Assembly: GCF_001294205.1 (NCBI RefSeq)
Contig: NZ_LAQT01000010.1
Location: 248,001 to 312,000, forward strand
Direction of reading: 5' to 3'
DNA from: Amantichitinum ursilacus
GTDB lineage: Bacteria; Pseudomonadota; Gammaproteobacteria; Burkholderiales; Chitinibacteraceae
Length of the DNA stretch: 64,000 nucleotides
In this document: positions 1 through 8,377 of the stretch, piece after piece
Layout of the letters: every line of letters starts with the position of its first letter
How positions within the stretch are numbered: the first letter of the stretch is position 1
Translations under genes and position numbers: made by a program
Notes under the pieces: generated by a model
The model's database searches: none
What the model was told of the DNA's origin: nothing
The model's input: only the letters and a program-made list of their open reading frames with translations

Positions 1-917
1 AGTCCATCCCGGAATCGGTGTACATGGTCTATCAGATGACCTTTGCCATCATCACCCCGGCGCTGATCTGCGGTGCGTTTGCTGATCGCATGAAGTTCTC
101 TGCCATGTTGGTGTTCATGGGCGTGTGGTCGATCATCGTGTATGCACCGATTGCGCACATGGTGTGGGAACCGACGGGTTGGCTGGCCACCGCTGGCATC
201 CTTGATTTTGCTGGTGGTACGGTCGTACACATCAACGCCGGTGTAGCTGGCCTGGTTTGTGCTTTGGTACTGGGCAAGCGCGTCGGCTATGGCAAGGAAG
301 CCATGGCACCGCACAATCTGGTGCTGTCGCTGATCGGTGCTTCGATGCTGTGGGTGGGTTGGTTCGGCTTTAACGCCGGCTCCGCACTGGCTGCTGATGG
401 CCGCGCCGGCTTTGCCATGATGACCACGCAAGTTGCAACCGCCATGGCCGCACTGGCATGGATGTTTGCCGAGTGGATCGCCAAGGGCAAGCCTTCGGTA
501 CTGGGCATCATCTCTGGCGCCGTTGCGGGTCTGGTCGCCATCACCCCCGCCGCTGGTTTTGTGGGCGTGGGCGGTGCGTTGATCATCGGTTTGCTGGCGG
601 GTGTCGTTTGTTTCTGGTCGGCAACGTGGCTGAAACACAAACTGGGCTACGATGACTCGCTGGATGCATTCGGTGTGCACGGCGTGGGCGGTATCCTGGG
701 TGCCGTACTGACGGGTGTGTTTGCGGTCAAAGACATTGGCGGTGTGGATGGCAACGTGGTTCTGCAGATCAAGGGCGTGCTGTGCACCCTGATCTACAGC
801 GGCGTGCTGACCTTCGTCCTGCTGAAGATTATTGATGTTGTGATGGGCCTGCGCGTAACGGAAGAAGAAGAACGCGAGGGTCTGGATGTAACCCTGCATG
901 GCGAGCGCGTGGAGTAA
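1..917 (+). CDS. amtB: Ammonium channel AmtB, C-terminal part (5' end outside window)
   Basis: Inner-membrane channel of the Amt/MEP/Rh family that takes up ammonium. The reading frame is already open at base 3 (SIPESVYMVYQMTF), so the start lies left of the window and about 304 residues are visible. Seen directly: a series of hydrophobic helices, the segment LDFAGGTVVHINAG holding the first of the two pore histidines, and DAFGVHGVGGILGA holding the second. The gene ends in the usual short charged cytoplasmic tail (EEEEREGLDV). In many Proteobacteria amtB is cotranscribed with the PII gene glnK, which would lie off the left edge. A strong terminator follows about 125 bases downstream. Confidence 0.97.
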   Translation, partial: SIPESVYMVYQMTFAIITPALICGAFADRMKFSAMLVFMGVWSIIVYAPIAHMVWEPTGWLATAGILDFAGGTVVHINAGVAGLVCALVLGKRVGYGKEAMAPHNLVLSLIGASMLWVGWFGFNAGSALAADGRAGFAMMTTQVATAMAALAWMFAEWIAKGKPSVLGIISGAVAGLVAITPAAGFVGVGGALIIGLLAGVVCFWSATWLKHKLGYDDSLDAFGVHGVGGILGAVLTGVFAVKDIGGVDGNVVLQIKGVLCTLIYSGVLTFVLLKIIDVVMGLRVTEEEEREGLDVTLHGERVE

Positions 918-1041
918 GTCGTAGCGCGGCGGATTGCGGCAAATTCGGTTGCCGGGGTCCGCTGTGGTATGCGACGCGTGTTAGCTGGTTAGTAAATATA
1001 TGCAGGTGGGTTTATCCCCAAAGAGCAGAGTCGTACCTTCA

Positions 1042-1066
1042 CCCGCCGCAAGGCGGGTTTTTTTTT
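1042..1066 (+). terminator. Rho-independent terminator after amtB
   Basis: Perfect stem CCCGCC / GGCGGG with a GCAA loop followed directly by nine T. It lies about 125 bases past the amtB stop codon and is oriented for it. Confidence 0.88.
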
Positions 1067-1213
1067 AGCTGTTGGTCGATTCTGGCGAGGCATTTTGCAG
1101 CCCGGCGGTGCTCGGAATGCGCACGTACAAACACGTACGTTTACGCTTCCTGCGCTCCGGCGGTCTGCAAACTGCCTGCGCCATAATCGACCCGATGCGT
1201 CTTTGCGGGTACG

Positions 1214-1330
1214 CAATGCGCTGCGCTGTTGCGAGGCGGAGGGCTCGGCTGCGGCTTCGCCCTGGGGCGATGCGCTTCGCTGGGGGGACGGGGTTGCATA
1301 GGGTGGGTCTGGACCCACCACTCAAAGCCC
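1214..1330. repeat. Dispersed intergenic repeat, copy 1
   Basis: Contains GCAATGCGCTGCGCTGTTGC and, about 60 bases on, an imperfect palindrome of the form GGTGGGTC-TG-GACCCACC followed by ACTCAAAGCCC. Both blocks recur next to each other at 4920-4971. The whole stretch 1067-1498 between amtB and purC holds no credible gene. It is GC-rich intergenic repeat sequence, including a second type (GTAGGGTGCGTTACCC near 1396-1411). Confidence 0.6.
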
Positions 1331-1498
1331 CAGAGAAGAGTGCAGAGGATGCGCGCAAGCGGCCGGTTCTGCTGGCGTGCGCAAAAATGATGCGTAGGGT
1401 GCGTTACCCGAAGGGCAACGCACATTTTGGCTGGCAAGGATGCTGCTAGTCGCGCTGCCGGGCAGCCGGATCAACGCGCTCGCGCCGCTGGCGCTGAT

Positions 1499-2380
1499 TT
1501 ATGCGGTCAGCTTGTCCAGCGCTTCGCGGTATTTGGCGGCGGTGCGCAGCGCGACGTCTTCGGGCAAGGCCGGGGCGGGTGGCGTTTTGTTCCAGCCGGT
1601 GGTTTCCAGCCAGTCGCGCACGAACTGCTTGTCGTAGCTGGGCGGGTTTTTGCCGGGTTGGTATTGGTCGGCGGGCCAGAAGCGGCTGGAGTCGGGCGTT
1701 AGCGCTTCGTCCATCAGGCACAGCGTGCCGTCTTCATCCAGACCGAATTCAAACTTGGTGTCGGCGATGATAATGCCGCGCGTGGCCGCGTATTCCGATG
1801 CCGCCTTGTACAGCTTGATGGCGGTATCGCGCACCTTGGCGGCCAGTTCTGCGCCGATCAGCTCGGCGCATTGTTCAAACGAGATCGGCTCGTCGTGGTC
1901 GCCCACGGCGGCTTTGGTCGACGGCGTAAAGATCGGTTCGGGCAGTTTGTCGGCTTCGACCAGGCCTGCGGGCAATTTGATGCCGCTGACAATGCCGGTG
2001 GCCTGATAGTCTTTCCAACCACCGCCAACGATATAGCCGCGCACCACGGCTTCCACCGGCACGGCTTGCAGGCGTTTAACCACCACGGCGCGGCCTTCCA
2101 CTTGCGGCAGGTCGATCGGGTCGACCACGTCTTCCGGTTGCTCGCCGGTAAAGTGGCTGGGCACCAGATCGCGCAGTTTCTCAAACCAGAAATTGGAAAT
2201 CGCGGTCAGGATCTTGCCTTTTTCGGGAATCGGCTCGGCCAGGATGACGTCGAACGCCGAGAGGCGGTCGGTGGCAATCATCAGCATGCGCTGGCCATCG
2301 ATTTCGTACAGATCGCGCACCTTGCCCGAGTAGATTTTTTTCAGACTGGTGAGGTTGGTGGTGGTCAGGCCAGCAGACAT
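1499..2380 (-). CDS. purC: SAICAR synthase PurC
   Basis: Phosphoribosylaminoimidazole-succinocarboxamide synthase: ATP-dependent condensation of CAIR with aspartate in de novo purine synthesis (cytosol). Seen: [11 protein letters not shown] near the N-terminus, [17 protein letters not shown], and [15 protein letters not shown] near the C-terminus, all family hallmarks. I start it at the ATG at 2380 ([15 protein letters not shown]; 293 aa), where GGAG lies about 10 bases upstream. A start at 2464 is possible, but the added 28 residues look unlike a protein. The length fits the roughly 300-residue SAICAR synthase class rather than the roughly 240-residue E. coli type. It lies downstream of purK and the two are probably transcribed together. 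Confidence 0.96.
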   Translation of the reverse strand: MSAGLTTTNLTSLKKIYSGKVRDLYEIDGQRMLMIATDRLSAFDVILAEPIPEKGKILTAISNFWFEKLRDLVPSHFTGEQPEDVVDPIDLPQVEGRAVVVKRLQAVPVEAVVRGYIVGGGWKDYQATGIVSGIKLPAGLVEADKLPEPIFTPSTKAAVGDHDEPISFEQCAELIGAELAAKVRDTAIKLYKAASEYAATRGIIIADTKFEFGLDEDGTLCLMDEALTPDSSRFWPADQYQPGKNPPSYDKQFVRDWLETTGWNKTPPAPALPEDVALRTAAKYREALDKLTA

Positions 2381-2469
2381 GGCGCCGTTCTCCGAGAGGG
2401 GGCAAAAAGAGGGGTAATTATGCCTGATGCATGCAGGGCTGGCTGCGGGTGTGCAGCCAGCCACAGGCG

Positions 2470-3609
2470 TTAGAGCGTGTCTTTGATGGCTTCGGCTTGC
2501 TCAAGTGCGGCGTCCACCGTGTCGGCCAGCACGTTGAAGTGACCCATCTTGCGGCCGATGCGTGCTTCCTTTTTGCCGTACAGATGCAGCTTGGTGTTGG
2601 GCGCCGTCATCAGCACTTCCCAATGCGGCGCGGCGTTGTTTTCGCCCCAGGTATCGCCCAGCAGGTTCACCATCACGGTGGGCCGCAGCAGATCCGTCTT
2701 GCCCGGGTACAGGCCGCACATGGCGCGCACTTGCTGTTCAAACTGGCTGGTCAGCGTGGCGTCCAGCGTGTAGTGGCCGGAGTTATGCGGGCGCGGCGCC
2801 ATTTCGTTGATGACCAGGCGGTCGCCTTCCAGCACAAAGAATTCCACCGCCAGCACGCCGATGTAATCGAGCTTTTCGGCCAGCTGCAGCGCCATGCTGC
2901 GCGCCTGGTCCAGCAGTTCGGGGCTGATGCGCGCGGGCACGATCGAGACATCCAGAATGCCGTTCTTGTGCTGGTTTTCCGCCACCGGAAAACACGTGGC
3001 TTCGCCCGCGCGGGTGCGCGTGACGATGGCCGAGACTTCCGCCACCAGCGGCAGCATTTTCTCCAGCACGCAAGCCTGATGCTTCATGTTGGACAGCGCC
3101 AGACGGGCTTCTTCCAGCGTTTGCACGCGCACCTGGCCTTTGCCGTCGTAACCCAGACGCGCTGTTTTAAGAATGCCAGGCAGATATGGGCTTAAATCGA
3201 CATCCAGATCACCCGAATTGCGGATGGCCAGAAACGGTGCGGTATCCAGGCCGCTATTGCGGATAAAGGTCTTTTCGGCGATGCGGTCTTGCGCAATGGC
3301 CACGCACTCGCCCGACGGGCTGACCGGAATGCCTTGTTGCGCCAGCCAGCGCATGCTGTCGGCATTGACGTTTTCGAATTCCGTGGTGATGGCCGCACAG
3401 GTTTGCGCTAGCGTAGCCAGCGCGTGGGCATCGGTGTACGGTTGCGCCAGATGCACGTCGGCGAAGTCCGCCGCGGGTGCGTTGGGATCGGGATCGAGCA
3501 CGGTCACCTGGTAACCCATCGTCTTGGCGGCGACCGTAAACATGCGGCCAAGTTGCCCGCCCCCCAGAATACCCAGCATGGCGGGTGGCAAAATCGGCTT
3601 GTTGACCAT
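2470..3609 (-). CDS. purK: 5-(carboxyamino)imidazole ribonucleotide synthase PurK
   Basis: ATP-grasp enzyme that carboxylates AIR with bicarbonate to N5-CAIR, the substrate of PurE. Seen: N-terminal Rossmann-like start [13 protein letters not shown], the central ATP-grasp fold, and [14 protein letters not shown] with metal- and ATP-binding residues. I choose the ATG at 3609 (379 aa), with AAGGAC about 8 bases upstream. An in-frame TTG just 5' of it is less likely. It is the third gene of a purE - small membrane protein - purK series on the minus strand, leading on to purC 89 bases downstream. Confidence 0.96.
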   Translation of the reverse strand: MVNKPILPPAMLGILGGGQLGRMFTVAAKTMGYQVTVLDPDPNAPAADFADVHLAQPYTDAHALATLAQTCAAITTEFENVNADSMRWLAQQGIPVSPSGECVAIAQDRIAEKTFIRNSGLDTAPFLAIRNSGDLDVDLSPYLPGILKTARLGYDGKGQVRVQTLEEARLALSNMKHQACVLEKMLPLVAEVSAIVTRTRAGEATCFPVAENQHKNGILDVSIVPARISPELLDQARSMALQLAEKLDYIGVLAVEFFVLEGDRLVINEMAPRPHNSGHYTLDATLTSQFEQQVRAMCGLYPGKTDLLRPTVMVNLLGDTWGENNAAPHWEVLMTAPNTKLHLYGKKEARIGRKMGHFNVLADTVDAALEQAEAIKDTL

Positions 3610-3614
3610 CAAAA

Positions 3615-3881
3615 TCAGTCCTTTTTGTGTCTAGCTTTAACAATCTGCAACTGCGCGTAGCCCCATAAGGCCAGTCCGTAGACGAAACCGGCCGCCAAAC
3701 CAAAGGGAAACGTGCGTAATAGCTCTGAAATAATACTTCCACTAATACCAGTTAGCGTGCGCACTGCAGACAACAAGACCGTCAGCGGCACGCCCCAGCA
3801 CACCACCCCGTTCCACAGCACGCAACGCCACCACCCGCCGTCAATCACGCGTTGCCAGCGGGTTAACTCGTCCGGAATCAT
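3615..3881 (-). CDS. Small membrane protein between purE and purK
   Basis: An 88-residue protein with two predicted membrane segments (roughly residues 26-46 and 56-77), a Trp-rich N-terminal half ([16 protein letters not shown]) and a basic C-terminus (KARHKKD). I do not recognise a family. It is very likely a real gene: its ATG overlaps the purE stop codon by four bases (ATGA) and its stop lies only 5 bases before the purK start, so it sits inside a translationally coupled operon. Its role in, or independence from, purine synthesis cannot be read from sequence. Confidence 0.8.
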   Translation of the reverse strand: MIPDELTRWQRVIDGGWWRCVLWNGVVCWGVPLTVLLSAVRTLTGISGSIISELLRTFPFGLAAGFVYGLALWGYAQLQIVKARHKKD

Positions 3882-4363
3882 TCCAGCGGCAGGGCCATAT
3901 CCAGCACGGTTTGCGTCTGCTTCTGGCGGAATGCCGCCAGTGCGTCGGCCAGTGTGGGCTGGTTGTTGGCCAGCATGGCAATGGCAAACAGCGCGGCGTT
4001 AGCGGCGCCCGCTTCGCCGATCGCAAACGTGGCCACCGGCACGCCTTTGGGCATCTGCACAATCGACAACAACGAGTCTTCGCCGCGCAGATAGCGCGAC
4101 GGCACCGGCACGCCCAGCACGGGCACCGTGGTTTTGGCGGCGATCATACCGGGCAGATGCGCAGCGCCACCGGCGCCGGCGATGATGACCTGGATGCCGC
4201 GTTCGCGCGCGCTTTCGGCGTATTCGAACATCAGATCGGGCGTGCGATGCGCCGAGACGACGCGCGCTTCAAACTCGATCCCGAACGCAGCCAGTTGGTC
4301 AGCAGCGTGCCGCATGACTTCCCAATCACTGTTGCTGCCCATTACTACGCCCACCTGCGCCAT
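3878..4363 (-). CDS. purE: N5-CAIR mutase PurE
   Basis: Interconverts N5-CAIR and CAIR and works directly with PurK. 161 residues, the usual class I length. Seen: [18 protein letters not shown] at the N-terminus, SAHRTPD with the catalytic histidine region, and [20 protein letters not shown]. The start at 4363 has AAGGAC about 8 bases upstream. First gene of the minus-strand purE - membrane protein - purK group. Confidence 0.97.
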   Translation of the reverse strand: MAQVGVVMGSNSDWEVMRHAADQLAAFGIEFEARVVSAHRTPDLMFEYAESARERGIQVIIAGAGGAAHLPGMIAAKTTVPVLGVPVPSRYLRGEDSLLSIVQMPKGVPVATFAIGEAGAANAALFAIAMLANNQPTLADALAAFRQKQTQTVLDMALPLE

Positions 4364-4519
4364 GCCAGAGTCCTTTACCCAAAACGCTGAATACTAGCTG
4401 TAAACGACGAACCCGGGCCAGCCGTGGCCTGCCGATCAGCCGGAAAACCTACACATAAAAACCACGCCCGCGCGCTATACGCGTTGCGCGGTCGCTGTCA
4501 ATACTTGGATCGTGTTAAT

Positions 4520-4628
4520 GACGGGCGGTAGGCCGTCGCCGAGGATGCAGGTTGCGCGGCACTTTGCCGCGCGGTTTCGTTTCCATCCTCTGTTTACGCG
4601 CCGACCTGCCAGGCCGGCGTTTTTTTTT
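4520..4628 (+). ncRNA. Candidate structured small RNA ending in a terminator
   Basis: Three consecutive stems are visible: GACGG/CCGTC at 4520-4537; GAGGATG (4541-4547) pairing with CATCCTC (4584-4590) around an inner GCGCGGC/GCCGCGC hairpin (4554-4572); and CGCCG...CGGCG at 4599-4619 followed by nine T (4620-4628). No plus-strand gene lies upstream for this terminator to serve, since purE points away, so a free-standing small RNA is the simplest reading. I do not recognise an Rfam family and the 5' end is a guess. Confidence 0.5.
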
Positions 4629-4762
4629 GCACCGGTGGTTACTGCACATCGCGATATTGAATCGCGGCGGTGGCGGATGCCATCCCCCTCGAAATACTCA
4701 TGGGCATTGAGCCCACTTCACTTCCTGCGCGCCCGCGCAATCCAGTCTCACCCCGCTCGCTA

Positions 4763-4858
4763 CGACCGAAGGAAGTCCCTGTGGGACGACCGAAGGACGT
4801 CCCTGTGGAACGACCGAAGGAAGTCCCCGTGGAACGACCGAAGGAAGTCCCCGTGGGA
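4763..4858. repeat. 24-bp tandem repeat, four units
   Basis: Four adjoining 24-base units starting CGACCGAAGGA(A/C)GTCCC(T/C)GTGG(G/A)A at 4763, 4787, 4811 and 4835. Units differ at three or four positions. Read in one plus-strand frame the unit gives RPKEVPV(G/E), within an open frame of 70 codons from 4670 to 4882. No convincing ribosome binding site precedes it, so I treat it as an intergenic minisatellite rather than a gene. Confidence 0.85.
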
Positions 4859-4919
4859 TGCCCGACGCTGCAGTTGGATTAACCACTGTTTGCTGGCGGC
4901 CACATTCTTTCCGGTATCA

Positions 4920-4971
4920 GCAATGCGCTGCGCTGTTGCATAGGGCGGGTCAAGACCCACCACCCAAAGCC
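4920..4971. repeat. Dispersed intergenic repeat, copy 2
   Basis: Matches the copy at 1214-1330: CAATGCGCTGCGCTGTTGCA, then a GCGGGTC-AA-GACCCACC palindrome, then ACCCAAAGCC. It lies between ndh and the 24-bp repeat. A looser relative (ATTGCGCTACGCTGTCGCC) occurs near 9880-9900. Confidence 0.6.
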
Positions 4972-5046
4972 ATCACCACGCCTACCGCACCCAAAAATTC
5001 GGGCGCGTTTCCGTCTGGATAACGCGCCCTGCCTTTTACCGATCGC

Positions 5047-6354
5047 TTAATGCAACTTCAACGCGGGTTGCGCGATGCGGCGCAGTTTGTCGCCAAGATA
5101 CAGCAGCATGGCCATGGGCCAGCCGTGGACCGCGGCCTGGTGCATGCGGTAGAGCGAGGCGTAGATCAGCTTGGCGCCGCGGCCTTCCACGTAATAGTCG
5201 CGCTTGGGGCCGACCACGGCGGCCAGGCTGCCGACTGCAGTGTGTTTGCCCAGCGACACCATGATGCCTTGCGGCTTGAAGCGGAACGGCTGCACTTCGC
5301 GGCCAGCGAAGTAGTTTTCCAGCATATTGGCCAGCCAGCGCGCTTGCTGGTGCGCCACTTGCGCGGTGGCCAGCAGCGGCGGGCCGCCTTCGCCGTCGCG
5401 GGCAAAGGCGCAGTCGCCAATCGCAAAAATGTGTTTATCGCTGACGGTTTGCAGTACGGACGTCACTTCAATCTGACCGTTACGGTTGGTCAGCAAGCCC
5501 AGTTGTGATAACCACGGCGCGGCCTTAACGCCTGCGGCCCACACCAGGATATCGGCGGGCACTTGTTGGCCATCCGACAATTCGATGTGTTTGGGGTGGA
5601 TGGCAGCCACTTTGCTGTTGACCAGCACGGCGATATTGCGGCGTTGCAGTGCTTCGGTCGCGTAATCGGACAATGCTTGCGGCGCACCCGCCAGAATGCG
5701 CGGTGCGGCTTCGACGATGCTGATGCGCAATTGGTCCGGCGACATATGCGAACCGTAATTATGGATTTCGGTGATCGCATGATGGATTTCAGCAGCCAGC
5801 TCGACGCCGGTTGCGCCTGCGCCAATGATGCCGATGCGCAGCTCGCGGCGCGGTTGGTCGTCGGCGCTGGCCATAAATGATTGCGACAGAATGGCGCGGC
5901 GCAGGCGGTCTGCGTCGTCGCGCGTATTCAGTTGCATACAGTATTCCTGCACGCCCGGTGTGCCGAAATCATTGGCAACCGCACCCACCGCCAGCACCAA
6001 AGTGTCGTAGCCCAAAGTGCGGGCACTACGTAAAACAGTGCCGTCCTGGTCGATCACGTCATCAATCTGGAGGGTTTTGGCGTCACGATCGAGCGCTTTC
6101 ATATAGCCGTACTCGAATTCGTAACCATGCTGGTGGGCATGCGCAAAGTAGTTGACTTCGTCTTCGCCGGTGTTCAAAGCGCCGGTGGCCACTTCATGCA
6201 GAAGCGGCTTCCAGATATGCGTCGGAGAGCCGTCAACCAGCGTGACACGCGCTTTGCCGCTACGTCCTAGCGTATGACCAAGGCGCGTCGCCAGTTCCAG
6301 ACCGCCCGCGCCGCCCCCCACGATAACGATGCGGTGCGCTGATGCTGTATTCAT
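5047..6354 (-). CDS. ndh: Type II NADH dehydrogenase (NDH-2)
   Basis: Single-subunit, non-proton-pumping NADH:quinone oxidoreductase on the inner face of the membrane. 435 residues. Seen: N-terminal FAD-binding Rossmann motif IVIVGGGAGGLELATRLG, the second nucleotide-binding loop IGIIGAGATGVELAAEI, and FAIGDCAF in the FAD site. The C-terminal region holds the amphipathic membrane-associated part (HGWPMAMLLYLGDKLRR). Start at 6354 with a purine-rich stretch upstream. It stands alone, divergent from cspA. Confidence 0.94.
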   Translation of the reverse strand: MNTASAHRIVIVGGGAGGLELATRLGHTLGRSGKARVTLVDGSPTHIWKPLLHEVATGALNTGEDEVNYFAHAHQHGYEFEYGYMKALDRDAKTLQIDDVIDQDGTVLRSARTLGYDTLVLAVGAVANDFGTPGVQEYCMQLNTRDDADRLRRAILSQSFMASADDQPRRELRIGIIGAGATGVELAAEIHHAITEIHNYGSHMSPDQLRISIVEAAPRILAGAPQALSDYATEALQRRNIAVLVNSKVAAIHPKHIELSDGQQVPADILVWAAGVKAAPWLSQLGLLTNRNGQIEVTSVLQTVSDKHIFAIGDCAFARDGEGGPPLLATAQVAHQQARWLANMLENYFAGREVQPFRFKPQGIMVSLGKHTAVGSLAAVVGPKRDYYVEGRGAKLIYASLYRMHQAAVHGWPMAMLLYLGDKLRRIAQPALKLH

Positions 6355-6438
6355 AATGATTCCCAGGAATGTGATCTTTTTTATAGGCGTAATCCGCCCA
6401 TCTTGGTTTCAAGAGAGGATGCCCAGGCCCACCCTGCT

Positions 6439-6469
6439 TTGAAAACAAAATAATTACGTAGGATACAAT
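6439..6469 (+). promoter_or_regulatory. Possible promoter for cspA with a long leader
   Basis: TTGAAA (6439-6444) and TACAAT (6464-6469), 19 bases apart, on the plus strand. If used, the cspA transcript would carry a leader of about 320 bases. Long structured leaders are known for cold-shock genes. The 19-base spacing is longer than ideal, so this is tentative. The rest of 6470-6794 holds no gene I can support. Confidence 0.3.
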
Positions 6470-6794
6470 CACTTGCCTACATGTTGCGCGACGTTGCGGG
6501 CTTATATATAGCCGTTTGCGGCCAACAATGCCTGCGCCATTCCGCCCCCGCCGCCGCATATCCGGATACCCGCCGGTCATCGACACTGCAGACAAACCTG
6601 TGTATCGTCGCAAACCGCAGTTTCGATTCAGTATGTCCTCGGTTTTCCCCTGACCGCGCCTGGCGTGGTATCTCGTTGGTTTCCGGTACTTTTCCTGGTC
6701 GTCTTATGCAGCAGCAAACGGGCATTTCCGCTTTCAATGCGGCCGCCCGGATTATCTCTATCGTTTTTAGTTTTTGTTTTAAAGGAATGTAGCA

Positions 6795-7004
6795 ATGTCT
6801 ACTACTACCGGCACCGTCAAGTGGTTCAACGACACCAAGGGCTTCGGCTTTATCACCCCCGATAACGGCGGCGCTGATCTGTTCGCGCACTTCTCCGAAA
6901 TCACCGGTCAAGGTTTCAAAACGCTGAAAGAACAACAGCGCGTTGAATTTGAAGTCAAGCAAGGCCCCAAGGGTCTGCAGGCCAGCGCCATCCGCGCTAT
7001 CTGA
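6795..7004 (+). CDS. cspA: Cold-shock protein, CspA family
   Basis: 69-residue OB-fold RNA/DNA chaperone. Both nucleic-acid-binding motifs are intact: RNP1 KGFGFITP and RNP2 DLFAHFSEI. It begins [15 protein letters not shown], the usual opening. AAAGGAA lies 9 bases before the ATG. A terminator follows closely, so it is monocistronic. Several Csp paralogues usually exist per genome, so the symbol marks the family rather than a specific orthologue. Confidence 0.96.
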   Translation: MSTTTGTVKWFNDTKGFGFITPDNGGADLFAHFSEITGQGFKTLKEQQRVEFEVKQGPKGLQASAIRAI

Positions 7005-7031
7005 TCACTGCCTGATCAGCGCCACATCGAA

Positions 7032-7058
7032 ACCGCAGCCATCCGCTGCGGTTTTTTT
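7032..7058 (+). terminator. Rho-independent terminator after cspA
   Basis: Stem ACCGCAG / CTGCGGT around CCATC, followed by seven T, 27 bases past the cspA stop. Confidence 0.88.
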
Positions 7059-7096
7059 GCGCCTGCGATGGGGTGCTGGCGCCAGCGCATTGCACT

Positions 7097-7285
7097 GTAG
7101 TTTTGCGATTCTGGCTGAAAACTACATTTTATATTGCAAATTTACTACGCAATATGTAGTTGTCATTGTCCATTACTACGCGATTTACCGCCAATTAATG
7201 CGGCTTGCAGGGCCATTCTGCCCAATCCATACCGTTCGTTTTCGTAGTTGCCGCTCATCGTTACACGTAAAAATACTACGTAGTA
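7097..7285. promoter_or_regulatory. Cluster of ACTAC/GTAGT sites before the 67-residue gene
   Basis: The pentamer ACTAC or its complement GTAGT occurs eight times in 189 bases (at 7097, 7121, 7144, 7156, 7175, 7244, 7275 and 7280). Two form the spaced inverted pair ACTAC-N7-GTAGT (7144-7160). Two form the perfect palindrome TACTACGTAGTA (7274-7285), which ends 15 bases before a TATACT -10-like box (7301-7306). The arrangement looks like an operator array on the promoter of the gene at 7357. Confidence 0.55.
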
Positions 7286-7356
7286 ATGGTACGTATGCGG
7301 TATACTGGCATCACTCAAAGACGAAAACATTCACGAACTCATTGGAGTATCAAATC

Positions 7357-7560
7357 ATGGCAATCAGCATCCCTTTCTTCGGTAAGACTGAACAACAATT
7401 TGCCCGTAACGACCGCGTTAACCGCCCCGCCGGCATTGGCCGCGAAGAAGCAGTTGACGGCCTGGTGGTTTATCAAAAGGGCAGCAAGGCTAAAGTTTGC
7501 TGGGGTCCGGGCAAGCAAAGCGTCGAATCGGTTTCTGATCTGGTTCTGATCGTCGAATAA
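7357..7560 (+). CDS. Unknown 67-residue protein
   Basis: I do not recognise this protein. It starts at the ATG at 7357 with GGAG about 11 bases upstream (MAISIPFFGKTEQQ) and is basic and soluble-looking. The body (GLVVYQKGSKAKVCWGPGKQSV) resembles a small beta-rich fold, but this is only an impression. It has its own TATACT -10 element, a repeated operator-like region upstream and a strong terminator downstream, so it is a separately regulated monocistronic gene. The open frame continues upstream into the cspA region, but nothing supports an earlier start. Confidence 0.8.
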   Translation: MAISIPFFGKTEQQFARNDRVNRPAGIGREEAVDGLVVYQKGSKAKVCWGPGKQSVESVSDLVLIVE

Positions 7561-7584
7561 TTGCGACTGATCCCGGATTAATAG

Positions 7585-7619
7585 AAAAAGCCTGCATCAC
7601 CACGATGCAGGCTTTTTTT
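7585..7619. terminator. Bidirectional terminator between the 67-residue gene and def
   Basis: AAAAAGCCTGCATC / GATGCAGGCTTTTTTT around ACCAC: an 8-bp or longer GC-rich stem with an A-run before and a T-run after. It can serve the plus-strand gene ending at 7560 and the minus-strand def ending at 7663. Confidence 0.9.
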
Positions 7620-7662
7620 CGTCCAGTGTTCGGCAATGCCCCGCCATAACGGGGATCAACGC

Positions 7663-8196
7663 TCAATCGTCTTTGTCTTCGCGGCCCGGAAACAGCACGT
7701 CCACATAACCAAAGCGGGTCATGTCCTTGATGCGCTGCGGGTAGAGCACGCCCCACAGATGGTCGCATTCATGTTGCACCACACGCGCATGAAAGCCCTC
7801 AGCGATGCGATCGATGACATTGCCTTCCGGATCAAAGCCCTGATAGCGGATCCTGGTATAGCGCGGCACTTCACCGCGCAGCCCAGGTACCGACAAGCAC
7901 CCTTCCCAACCGTCCTCCTGCACGTCATCCAGCGGCGTAATCACCGGGTTGATCAATATCGTGCGCGGCACTGGCGCGGCGTCCGGGTAACGGTCGCTGG
8001 CGTCAAAACCAAAGATCACCACCTGCAAATTGACGCCAATCTGCGGCGCGGCAATGCCCACGCCGCTGTACGCGTGCATGGTGTCGAACAGATCGGCGAT
8101 CAGCGCATGCAACTCAGGCGTATTAAACCTGTCTACCGGCTCCGAACGCTCCAGCAAGCTGGGCGTTCCCATTTTGATGACTGTACGTACGGCCAT
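7663..8196 (-). CDS. def: Peptide deformylase
   Basis: Metalloenzyme that removes the N-formyl group from nascent proteins. 177 residues. All three family motifs are present: motif 1 [10 protein letters not shown], motif 2 EGCLSVPG with the metal-binding cysteine, motif 3 QHECDHL with the two metal-binding histidines and catalytic glutamate. It is not next to fmt, unlike the main def-fmt locus of many Proteobacteria, so it may be a second deformylase. Confidence 0.95.
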   Translation of the reverse strand: MAVRTVIKMGTPSLLERSEPVDRFNTPELHALIADLFDTMHAYSGVGIAAPQIGVNLQVVIFGFDASDRYPDAAPVPRTILINPVITPLDDVQEDGWEGCLSVPGLRGEVPRYTRIRYQGFDPEGNVIDRIAEGFHARVVQHECDHLWGVLYPQRIKDMTRFGYVDVLFPGREDKDD

Positions 8197-8377
8197 AAGG
8201 CGGGCTCCTGTCGATCTTTAGTTCGGTCGATAACAATCAGGCGGCTGATAGCGTATGCCACTACAATCATTGCAGTCAGATGGCATAACTGGCGGGCCGC
8301 TTAGATCCAATCGCTCTCGGGTAAGGTATTGCGGCCCATCTTCCCAAATCAAGCTCTGCTTGTCATGTAAGCGCCTT

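Noticed and set aside
1065-1449. Several overlapping frames of 90-125 codons between amtB and purC on both strands
   Set aside because: They overlap each other in all frames, are Arg/Ala-rich, and cover dispersed repeats. None has a ribosome site or a recognisable protein.
4541-4628. RNase P RNA or SRP RNA
   Set aside because: GAGGATG and the nearby GAAGGAAGTCC repeats recall pieces of those RNAs, but none of their universally conserved elements are present in order.
4763-4858. CRISPR array
   Set aside because: Units are directly adjacent with no spacers and no cas genes anywhere in the window; it is a minisatellite.
6477-6962. 161-codon minus-strand frame over the cspA leader and gene
   Set aside because: No ribosome site, runs across cspA, no protein-like features.
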